33,293 nucleotides of DNA. Source: an uncultured Clostridia bacterium (lineage in GTDB: Bacteria; Bacillota; Clostridia; UBA1381; CAJOGA01). Numbering within the stretch: the stretch's first letter is position 1; the number at the start of each line of letters is the position of its first letter. Shown in pieces: positions 24,817-31,138 of this stretch. The notes beneath the pieces were generated by a model, which did no database searches, was not told where the DNA came from, and saw nothing but the letters and a program-made list of their open reading frames with translations. The stretch is taken from assembly GCA_905233855.1 (NCBI GenBank), contig CAJOGA010000009.1:1-33293 (forward strand). Reading direction: 5' to 3'. A program made the position numbers and the translations under genes.

Positions 24817-25420
24817 CGGCAATATAAACGATTACGATTATTGCAAGTCTGTTATACAGGCAGATGACTATATAATTTGTGCCGACGGCGGTTATAAACA
24901 CGCTGTAAAGCTGGGCGTATCGCCGGATATCGTCATAGGAGACATGGATTCGGTAAATATGTCTGTTGCCGGTCTGAATACTGTGCTGTATCCGAAAGAA
25001 AAGGACGCAACCGACGGCGAAATAGCTGTCCGGCACGCTATCGAGCATGGCAAAGGCAGCGACATTCTGATATTGGGCGGCATAGGCAGCCGTTTTGACC
25101 ACACTCTTTGCAATGCGTTATTGTTAAAAATCATATCAGATGCCGGGAAAAACGGCAAAATGTCGGACGAAAACAACGACATATACATCACCTCATCCAA
25201 AATCACTTTAAGCGGCAAGCCGGGCGATATTGTGTCTTTTATACCTGTAAGCGGCACCGCACGGGGCGTATCAGTATCCAACATGAAATACCCGCTCAGC
25301 AAGTTTGACGCTTGCCTTGGCACAAGCCGCGGTATAAGCAATGTTATGTTGACAAACGTTTGCAGCATAAGCGTCGATGACGGACTGCTGTTTATTATAA
25401 AAACATCTGACAATAAATAA
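24794..25420 (+). CDS. thiN: Thiamine diphosphokinase
   Basis: A 208-residue enzyme that makes thiamine diphosphate from thiamine and ATP. Markers are CADGGYKHAVKLGV at residues 29-42, IGDMDSV at 48-54, KDATDGEIAV at 70-79 and GGIGSRFDH at 95-103, all typical of the TPK catalytic domain. A smaller beta domain with SGTARGVSVSNMKYPL follows. The start is TTG with AGAGGG eight bases upstream, inside the rpe reading frame. It is the last gene of the run and is followed by a terminator. Confidence 0.95.
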   Translation: MKTVIFLNGNINDYDYCKSVIQADDYIICADGGYKHAVKLGVSPDIVIGDMDSVNMSVAGLNTVLYPKEKDATDGEIAVRHAIEHGKGSDILILGGIGSRFDHTLCNALLLKIISDAGKNGKMSDENNDIYITSSKITLSGKPGDIVSFIPVSGTARGVSVSNMKYPLSKFDACLGTSRGISNVMLTNVCSISVDDGLLFIIKTSDNK

Positions 25421-25458
25421 AAACGACGATGGGTTATATTTCCCACCGCCGTTTTTTT
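25419..25458. terminator. Bidirectional terminator between thiN and the LCP gene
   Basis: AAAAACGACGATGGG pairs with CCCACCGCCGTTTTT with two A-C mismatches around an 8-nt loop. T-runs on both strands serve the convergent thiN and LCP transcripts. Confidence 0.77.
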
Positions 25459-25471
25459 GTTAGGTTTTGCT

Positions 25472-26710
25472 TTATTCGTCTTTCTTTGAAAAATCTTCTT
25501 CTTCCTGATTTATAGGTCTGCCGGGCAGGTCATCTTTTTCGTCCGTGTCTTTTGAGCCTGATGAAGGCTTTGCAGTCTCTGTTGCCTTTGGAGATGACGT
25601 AGGCTTAGGCGATGCCGACGCCGATGTTGACGGCTTTGATGATGCCGTTGGTTTAGGCGATGCCGATGTTGACGGATTTGATGATGCCGTTGGTTTAGGC
25701 GATGCCGATGTTGACGGATTTGATGTCGATGTTGAAGTGCTTGGTTTTGCCGTAGCGGTTGATGACGACGGCTTCGGCGTCGATGAAGACCCGTTAACCG
25801 GAGCGGTTGTGATGACCGCGTTCGGATAGCCGAAAGTTTCATGTATCAACGTTTCCGTTTTAGCCTTATCGCATATGAAGTATGAAACATCGCCTATATA
25901 TCTTCCCTCACCCGGAAGTTGGTAGGTTTCCAAGCCGTCCGACGTAAAGGTTTTCAAAATTTTAGCGTATTCCACAACCTCTTTTGCACCTATATTCGTT
26001 TGCATATATTTACTCATTTCATCAAACAGGCTCGGTATTTTGGTTATTATTGCCGGCGTCATTTTCTGTTTCACCAATTCGTGCAAGAAGTCCTGCTGAA
26101 CTTTTATTCTGTCCACATCGCCGAGCGGATATCGTCTGAAACGGACAAGCTGTTCGGCTTTGTTTCCGTTTAAATGCTGCATACCCGGCTGCAGATCTAT
26201 ATACAAATTCTGCGTAGGGTCTACATAATACATTCTTTGAGGAACATTGTAATCCACACCGTCCAAAACATCTATAACGCCTCGGAAGCCTTTAAAATCA
26301 AGCTTAACATAGTAGTGTATCGGTATGCCGGTAAGCTTTTTAACCTCTTCTACAGTACCTTCCACTTTTTTAAGAGCATGTGCCGCATTTATCTTCTGAA
26401 CTCTGTTGTTTATTATAACACGTGTATCACGCGGAATGGAAAGCACACGTATTTTATTTTCCTTAAGATTATATGAGGCAAGCATTATAACGTCTGTTCG
26501 CAAGCCTTCATAATCCACGCCCACTATCAGACAGTTAACCACGCCGTCTTTAACATTCGTGTCTATACCTTCAACATTTTCGCTGCCGTTTTTAAAAGTG
26601 TCAAGCAAATCGGCAAGCTTAACAGCCCCGAACACACCGGCGCTTACAATCGCAGTTACTATCAACACTATAACAGTAAATCTTCTCCAATTTATCCTTG
26701 GCTTTTGCAT
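25472..26710 (-). CDS. LytR-CpsA-Psr (LCP) family protein with repetitive Ser/Thr/Pro tail
   Basis: A 412-residue membrane-anchored protein of the LCP family, which attaches wall teichoic acids or other phosphopolymers to peptidoglycan outside the cell. A basic N-terminus and one membrane segment (residues about 12-30) are followed by the LCP domain (about 55-220) with LIVGVD, LRTDVIMLASYN, LSIPRDTRV and the closing LVRFRRYPLGDVDRIKVQQDF. Arginines and aspartates that bind the lipid pyrophosphate are present. The last 105 residues are low-complexity S, T, P, A and K with repeats of NPSTSASPKPTASS, ending in an acidic stretch; this is probably a wall-spanning or O-glycosylated stalk. ATG at 26710 is preferred over 26725 for a weak GGA site at proper distance; neither start has a good Shine-Dalgarno. 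Confidence 0.92.
   Translation of the reverse strand: MQKPRINWRRFTVIVLIVTAIVSAGVFGAVKLADLLDTFKNGSENVEGIDTNVKDGVVNCLIVGVDYEGLRTDVIMLASYNLKENKIRVLSIPRDTRVIINNRVQKINAAHALKKVEGTVEEVKKLTGIPIHYYVKLDFKGFRGVIDVLDGVDYNVPQRMYYVDPTQNLYIDLQPGMQHLNGNKAEQLVRFRRYPLGDVDRIKVQQDFLHELVKQKMTPAIITKIPSLFDEMSKYMQTNIGAKEVVEYAKILKTFTSDGLETYQLPGEGRYIGDVSYFICDKAKTETLIHETFGYPNAVITTAPVNGSSSTPKPSSSTATAKPSTSTSTSNPSTSASPKPTASSNPSTSASPKPTASSKPSTSASASPKPTSSPKATETAKPSSGSKDTDEKDDLPGRPINQEEEDFSKKDE
25593..25724 (-). repeat. 42-bp tandem repeats in the LCP gene tail
   Basis: Two identical 42-bp units (25641-25682 and 25683-25724) follow a diverged 48-bp copy (25593-25640) with a 6-bp insertion. Each unit encodes 14 residues, so length changes keep the frame. 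Perfect identity at third codon positions points to recent duplication. Confidence 0.85.
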
Positions 26711-26759
26711 AATATATATCCACATCTTTCATAATATTCATAAAACTAACAACGCTTAA

Positions 26760-26788
26760 ATTATACATCAATGTGTTTTAAAAATCAA
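26760..26788 (-). promoter_or_regulatory. Predicted sigma-A promoter of the LCP gene
   Basis: On the minus strand TTGATT (26783-26788), a 17-bp spacer, and a perfect TATAAT (26760-26765). It begins about 30 bp past the sipL stop, giving the LCP gene its own promoter. Confidence 0.7.
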
Positions 26789-26817
26789 TATGTTTTGATG
26801 CGAACATTACATATTTA

Positions 26818-28377
26818 TCACTCAGCCGTTGTGCGGCAAGGGATTATAATTTTCTGCCCCTGCTTAACGCTACCGTCCTCCATATTATTAAATGCTGTTA
26901 TATCGCCTGCCGCAACCCGGTAATGTTTTGCTATATCCCATAGCTCGTCGCCGTTTTGAGCAAAATATACCACCATAGACGCATCAACGCCTGTGTTATT
27001 ACCCATTTCAAGCTGTGCGTCGGTTATAAGCTCTGTCTCACATTTGTCAAACACCTTTACAGGCAACGCAATTATGCATCTGAGTTCGATTTCGTTTGCC
27101 ACGCTTATGCTGTAGCTCGAATGTTCCATTTCCGCTTTTATTTCACACCTCATACCCGGCATGGCACCTTGTGCATCGAGCATATAGTTAAACGGTATTT
27201 CTTTTTTACAACTGAACACCGGACTGTTATCGCTATCGCTCAGATACAAAATATACACATCAACAACACCCTCAATCATAACTCTGTCGGTATCGGTTGT
27301 TGCGGAGGTTATGTACGGCTTGGTTATCACGTTATATACCCCCATAATAGGAGGCATGTCGGAGTCGACCGATATGATTTCTTTCAACGTCTGACGGCTC
27401 CTGCTTTCACAAACAAATTTGTCCATGCTGTATTTTTGACGCTTAAGTATTATTTCTCCTTCGGTGCAGTAGCAATCGTCAACCATGTCCAGCTCTGTGT
27501 TTTCGCTTGACTTTATATGTGCCTTGACGCACACCTCCGTCTCCAGCACACGCATGTCTCCGTCGGAATCGGCAAGCGTTTCGCATTTGAAATCGGTTAC
27601 CTCAAAATCAATATCGCAATCCATAGCTTCTGTCATGTCATCAACGTCAAATATTTCGGTGAACGGTATTTCATGCTCCATAAAGTCTATAGCACGGTTT
27701 AAATCGTCGCTTATGTACAACGTGCAAATGCTCACGGTACCCTGTGCAACAACCTTGCCTGTTACGGCTTTATATTCTGTGTCGCATATTTTAATATCGT
27801 TTTTTAAAATCTCGCTCACGCCCGATTTGCCCGACGGCACCTCAAGACTGTCTCTCAGCACAAAATCTGCCTCTGTGTCGGCTTTTATATTATACACATT
27901 CAGCTTTGACGTTTTAATCTGAATGTTTTTATCCGATTCTATGCCTGTAACCACAGGTATTTCTGCATCGGAATATACTCTTGTGTCAACGCTTACAATG
28001 GCTTTTATGTTTATCTTTCTGCTGTTTATCATGTTAGCGTCAATTTGCGACACATCACATTCCACCGTCAGGCTCATCCCCGGTTTTGCCTTGGCGTCGT
28101 TTATAAGATGCACAAAGTCAAAGCTTGACTGTATGCTTTTCACACTCTGTTCCTTGTCATCGGGAATATAGAGAATTTTAAAATCCGCCTTACCGTTAAG
28201 CGTAACCTTCCCGTCGGAAACGTCTTTGTTGGTTATTACAGCGTTGGCATCAACCTGTAATATTTTCAGGATATCCGGCTTTATGTCCGGGACTATCACA
28301 TCACCGTCTACCATAACATCGGAAAAATCCTGTATGCACACTTCGTTTAATTTTATAGGTTCTTTGATCAATTCCAT
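26818..28377 (-). CDS. sipL: SipL-like spore morphogenesis protein (SPOCS/DUF3794 and LysM)
   Basis: A 519-residue cytoplasmic protein matching SipL, the partner of SpoIVA in clostridial spore coat assembly around the forespore. Residues about 1-460 hold repeats of the SPOCS (DUF3794) domain, seen as recurring blocks: VDGDVIVPDIKPDILKILQV, then GKVVAQGTVSICTLYISDD with a matching EIPF strand, and later VMIEGVVDVYILYLSDSD with KEIPFNYML. A LysM domain ends the protein at about 471-516 (GDELWDIAKHYRVAAGDI, NNMEDG, GQKIIIPC). In C. difficile the SipL LysM domain contacts SpoIVA. The ATG has AAAAGGGGAG upstream. The upstream region carries a sigma-E-like promoter, as expected for a mother-cell gene. 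Its presence strongly suggests the organism makes endospores. Confidence 0.9.
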   Translation of the reverse strand: MELIKEPIKLNEVCIQDFSDVMVDGDVIVPDIKPDILKILQVDANAVITNKDVSDGKVTLNGKADFKILYIPDDKEQSVKSIQSSFDFVHLINDAKAKPGMSLTVECDVSQIDANMINSRKINIKAIVSVDTRVYSDAEIPVVTGIESDKNIQIKTSKLNVYNIKADTEADFVLRDSLEVPSGKSGVSEILKNDIKICDTEYKAVTGKVVAQGTVSICTLYISDDLNRAIDFMEHEIPFTEIFDVDDMTEAMDCDIDFEVTDFKCETLADSDGDMRVLETEVCVKAHIKSSENTELDMVDDCYCTEGEIILKRQKYSMDKFVCESRSRQTLKEIISVDSDMPPIMGVYNVITKPYITSATTDTDRVMIEGVVDVYILYLSDSDNSPVFSCKKEIPFNYMLDAQGAMPGMRCEIKAEMEHSSYSISVANEIELRCIIALPVKVFDKCETELITDAQLEMGNNTGVDASMVVYFAQNGDELWDIAKHYRVAAGDITAFNNMEDGSVKQGQKIIIPCRTTAE

Positions 28378-28426
28378 AAAAACTCCCCTTTTTTGTATCT
28401 CTTTTTGGTATATCTTGCTCTGATAT

Positions 28427-28455
28427 ATTTTATGATACTTAAGACAAGTTTATTA
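28427..28455 (-). promoter_or_regulatory. Possible sigma-E (mother-cell) promoter of sipL
   Basis: On the minus strand TAATAAA (28449-28455), a 14-bp spacer, then CATAAAAT (28427-28434). This matches the B. subtilis sigma-E pattern (KMATATT, 14-15 bp, CATACAHT) at five of seven and seven of eight bases. No good sigma-A promoter was seen in the same interval. Confidence 0.45.
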
Positions 28456-28465
28456 CTTAATTTAT

Positions 28466-28498
28466 AAAAAGGGTTGATTCATAAGAATCAACCCCTCA
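28466..28498 (-). terminator. Terminator-like hairpin, distal copy
   Basis: GGGTTGATTC-ATAA-GAATCAACCC (10 bp perfect). On the minus strand it is followed by TTTTTATAAA, a good terminator tail. It shares 28 identical bases with the hairpin next to purA and insulates sipL from purA read-through. Confidence 0.75.
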
Positions 28499-28772
28499 CA
28501 GACCGTCGAAAAAGTCGTTTAACCGCAAGCAAAAAAAGGCATAATTTTTTTGCTTTGAAGAATAAATAAACTTTATTTGGCCGTGATTATAATTACACAT
28601 CTTTTTAAAAAGCCGTACCATTGCTTGCTTTTTGCCAAAACGAACTCTACCGTACCTGTGTACGCCGACGAATTCGTTTTGGCAAAATTTAACTTCCTTT
28701 TTCGCAATCATTCATTTTGTCGATAGGTTTATCGACAAAATGAGGGGTTGATTCATAAGAATCAACCCCTCA
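28471..28772. repeat. Hairpin-rich block bounded by two copies of one hairpin (possible mobile repeat element)
   Basis: About 300 bp bounded by two identical 28-nt copies of gggttgattcataagaatca and its continuation (28471-28498 and 28745-28772). Inside are further perfect inverted repeats: AAGCAAAAAAA/TTTTTTTGCTT (28527-28555), AAATAAA-C-TTTATTT (about 28562-28577), a 15-bp stem TTTTGCCAAAACGAA/TTCGTTTTGGCAAAA (28630-28687), and CATTTTGTCGATA/TATCGACAAAATG (28713-28742). A 71-aa minus-strand ORF crosses the block; it is highly basic, has no Shine-Dalgarno that I can see and is probably not a gene. The arrangement resembles a MITE or REP-like dispersed element inserted into the purA terminator region. 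Only one block is in this window, so dispersal cannot be checked here. Confidence 0.55.
28741..28772 (-). terminator. Hairpin downstream of purA, proximal copy
   Basis: TGAGGGGTTGATTC-ATAA-GAATCAACCCCTCA, a perfect 14-bp stem, 18 bp past the purA stop. On the minus strand it is followed by TTTTG, a short T-run, so it is a likely purA terminator. Confidence 0.7.
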
Positions 28773-28789
28773 AAAAAGTTATTGTTAAA

Positions 28790-30064
28790 TTATCTTGCGG
28801 CAATATCGTCACGCTCAGGTCCTACACCGACAAAGTTTACAGGAACTCCTACCAATTCCTCTATTCTCTTAATGTAGTTTTTGGCATTCTGAGGAAGATC
28901 CTCAAACTTTTTAATGCCTTTTGTGCTCGATTTCCAACCCGGAACTTTTTCATAAACAGCTTCAACTTTGTCCAAATCTTTTGTTTCAGGCATTATTTCC
29001 AATATTTTTCCGTTTAATTTATAGTCTACACATATTTCCAGCTCATCCAATTCGTCAAGCTTATCCAACTTACACAAAACAAGCTCATCAAATCCGTTTA
29101 CCATATTTGCAAACCGGAGAACAGGAATGTCCAACCAGCCCAAACGTCTTGGTCTGCCGGTTCTTGCTCCAAATTCATCGTCTATATTTGCACCGGTGCC
29201 GCGGAGAGTGTCAAATCTTTCGTCAAACACTTCTGTAGGGAACGGTCCGTCGCCAACCTGGCTGGAAAACGCTTTTGCCACGCCTATGATTCTGTCAATG
29301 CTTCTTGCAGGTATTCCGGCACTTACGGCAGCATATGCCGCAACCGGGTTGGACGATGTAACGTAAGGATATGTACCAAGATCTATATCCTTCATTATGC
29401 CCAACTGACCTTCAAACAATATCTTTTTGTTATTTTTGAGTGCTGTCTGAATCAAAGCAAAAGCATCAACAATACGGTCTTTAAATAAATCGTACCATTC
29501 TTTGCAATATTCCATAACTTCGTCAACGGTATATGTTTTGCTGTTATAGTATTCAAGCTGACTGTTTATCTGCTCAAGCACGCTTTCAAAGTGATTACGC
29601 AGATACTCTTTGTCGGCAAGGTCGCCGAAACGGATATTTATTCTTGAAGCTTTACCTGCATAAGCCGGACCTATACCGCGTTTTGTTGTACCGATATGTG
29701 CTTTACCTGACTGTTCTTTTAAAGAATCCAAATCTCTGTGATACGGCATTAATATATGTGCCCTGCTTGATATTTTCAAGCCGTCAAGCGGTACGCCTGC
29801 CGCCGCTATCTGATCCATCTCGTTTTTAAGCTCTATCGGATTAACCACCATGCCCGTACCAACCAGACAGGTTGCCTTGCTGTTGAAAATTCCGCATGGC
29901 ACAAGATGAAGTTTAAAGGTACCGAATTCGTTAGCCACAGTGTGTCCGGCATTATCGCCGCCCTGGAAACGTATTACAAGATCCTTGTCTTTGGAGAAAT
30001 AATCTACCACTTTACCTTTGCCTTCATCGCCGCATTGTGCACCGACTATAACCGTTGTGCTCAT
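28790..30064 (-). CDS. purA: Adenylosuccinate synthetase
   Basis: A 424-residue GTP-dependent enzyme that joins IMP and aspartate to form adenylosuccinate in AMP synthesis. The P-loop-like GDEGKGK (from residue 12) includes the catalytic aspartate, and GGDNAGHTV holds the catalytic histidine. GTTKRGIGPAY, TYPYVTSSNP, VGDGPFPTEVFD and GRPRRLGWLD are all present, as is the C-terminal NYIKRIEEL. Three positions differ from the common form: the usual QWGDEGKGK is QCGDEGKGK, GGNNAGHT is GGDNAGHT, and FEGAQG is FEGQLG. These look like a coherent variant clade rather than damage. AGGAGGAG precedes the ATG. It is transcribed alone from a strong promoter. Confidence 0.96.
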   Translation of the reverse strand: MSTTVIVGAQCGDEGKGKVVDYFSKDKDLVIRFQGGDNAGHTVANEFGTFKLHLVPCGIFNSKATCLVGTGMVVNPIELKNEMDQIAAAGVPLDGLKISSRAHILMPYHRDLDSLKEQSGKAHIGTTKRGIGPAYAGKASRINIRFGDLADKEYLRNHFESVLEQINSQLEYYNSKTYTVDEVMEYCKEWYDLFKDRIVDAFALIQTALKNNKKILFEGQLGIMKDIDLGTYPYVTSSNPVAAYAAVSAGIPARSIDRIIGVAKAFSSQVGDGPFPTEVFDERFDTLRGTGANIDDEFGARTGRPRRLGWLDIPVLRFANMVNGFDELVLCKLDKLDELDELEICVDYKLNGKILEIMPETKDLDKVEAVYEKVPGWKSSTKGIKKFEDLPQNAKNYIKRIEELVGVPVNFVGVGPERDDIAAR

Positions 30065-30143
30065 TTAATCTCCTCCTATATATAATGAATATTATTTACA
30101 AATTCATTCCCGGACATATCATCCGTAAAAAATCACAACACAT

Positions 30144-30172
30144 ATAATAATATAATTTACCGATATTGTCAA
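30144..30172 (-). promoter_or_regulatory. Predicted sigma-A promoter of purA
   Basis: On the minus strand a perfect TTGACA (30167-30172), a 17-bp spacer, and TATTAT (30144-30149). The leader is about 70 nt. No purine riboswitch core was recognised in it. Confidence 0.72.
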
Positions 30173-30192
30173 CCGTCTGTATAAAGGTTTGG

Positions 30193-30993
30193 TTATTCCG
30201 CTTTATCAAGCTTTGACATTCTGTACTTTTTTGGTGTTTTTCCCATCTCGGAAAGGAAGTTGCGGTCAAAGCTTTTTATGGAATTATACCCCACCTCGGC
30301 GGATATTTCCGATATCGGCATATTGGTGTTGGTCAATAACTCGCACGCATGGCTTATACGCATCTGATTCACATGTTCTATAAAATTGATTCCCGTCTGC
30401 TTTTTGAAAAATTTTGAAAGATACGCATAATCATATCCCAAATGCTCAGACAAGGTTATCAATGTGCACTCATTTTTGTAGTTTTCTTCAACATACGTTA
30501 TTATCTCACGCAAAAGATTGCTCTTACCCGCTCTTTTTTCTTCCGATCTGGCGGTTTTGGCATTTTTTTCTTCAAGCTTTGCCTGTTCCAAAAAAGAGCC
30601 GCATATTGAATAAACATATGATTTAATAACACAAATATTGTCCGTTGGCTCAACACGTTTTTCCGGCATTTGTTTTATGTGAAAAATACATTCTCTGAAG
30701 TTTTTACCCTCGCACAGCTCAACAAATTCAGGCACCAAACTTGCATTGAACAAGTTTATCAGAACTTCACCGTTTTTGTTGAGATATTCATGATACTGAT
30801 TTTGCAAGATAAGCATGGCGTCAGATTTTTGCAAAGAATAAAGCTTTCCGCCTGCTTTCACGTCTATACTGCCGTCTTCCACATATATAAACTCATATGC
30901 ACGGTGAAAATGAAGCGGAAAACTTTCCTGCTGCAAATATATACTTTCAAAGTTCATACCGTCTCGCAAACGGTTGTTTTCATACAATACCAT
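30193..30993 (-). CDS. AraC-family transcriptional regulator
   Basis: A 266-residue regulator. The N-terminal part is a cupin-like sensor (FPLHFHRAYEFIYVEDGSIDV, then KSDAMLILQNQYHEY) that in this family binds a sugar. The C-terminal 100 residues carry the double helix-turn-helix: TLITLSEHLGYDYAYLSKFFKKQTG and ISEISAEVGYNSIKSFDRNFLSEMGKTPKKYR. ATG at 30993 is chosen because CGGGTGG lies five to six bases upstream; the GTG at 31002 used in the track is part of that site. It is divergent from the GH52-like glycosidase gene and shares a promoter region with it, so it very probably controls that gene. Confidence 0.92.
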   Translation of the reverse strand: MVLYENNRLRDGMNFESIYLQQESFPLHFHRAYEFIYVEDGSIDVKAGGKLYSLQKSDAMLILQNQYHEYLNKNGEVLINLFNASLVPEFVELCEGKNFRECIFHIKQMPEKRVEPTDNICVIKSYVYSICGSFLEQAKLEEKNAKTARSEEKRAGKSNLLREIITYVEENYKNECTLITLSEHLGYDYAYLSKFFKKQTGINFIEHVNQMRISHACELLTNTNMPISEISAEVGYNSIKSFDRNFLSEMGKTPKKYRMSKLDKAE

Positions 30994-31048
30994 ATAATCC
31001 ACCCGATTTTAAAATCAACTTGACAAAAAAACACTAATTTTAAGTAGT

Positions 31049-31077
31049 ATTATACTATATTTGACTTGAATATGCAA
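31049..31077 (-). promoter_or_regulatory. Predicted promoter of the araC-family gene
   Basis: On the minus strand TTGCAT (31072-31077), a 17-bp spacer, and a perfect TATAAT (31049-31054). It overlaps the glycosidase promoter back to back. Confidence 0.6.
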
Positions 31078-31095
31078 TACAAATATTGATATTAT
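31066..31095 (+). promoter_or_regulatory. Predicted promoter of the glycosidase gene
   Basis: TTGAAT (31066-31071), an 18-bp spacer, and TATTAT (31090-31095). The right operator half-site begins inside the -10 box. Confidence 0.5.
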
Positions 31096-31138
31096 TAGTG
31101 TACGGAAATTTTAAAAAAAACAGGAGGTTATCACAATT

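Larger units (their letters stand above)
31031..31101. promoter_or_regulatory. Inverted repeat flanking the divergent araC/glycosidase promoters
   Basis: ACACTAAT (31031-31038) and ATTAGTGT (31094-31101) are perfect inverted copies, 55 bp apart, each beside or just downstream of one of the two -10 boxes. Match extends loosely (ACACTAATTTTA versus ACACTAATAATA). They are good candidates for half-sites of the adjacent AraC regulator. Confidence 0.45.

Noticed and set aside
25593-25724. Possible CRISPR array.
   Set aside because: The repeats are tandem, in frame and without unique spacers; they encode a protein stalk.
25545-25829. 94-aa plus-strand ORF with GDADVDGFDDAVGL repeats.
   Set aside because: It is the antisense shadow of the LCP tail repeats; no Shine-Dalgarno, and the minus frame has the full LCP protein.
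28496-28711. 71-aa minus-strand ORF in the hairpin-rich block.
   Set aside because: It reads through the inverted repeats, has no Shine-Dalgarno or known domain, and its composition follows the repeat; treated as part of the repeat-like element.
30065-30150. Purine riboswitch before purA.
   Set aside because: The leader of about 70 nt shows no conserved purine aptamer loops.
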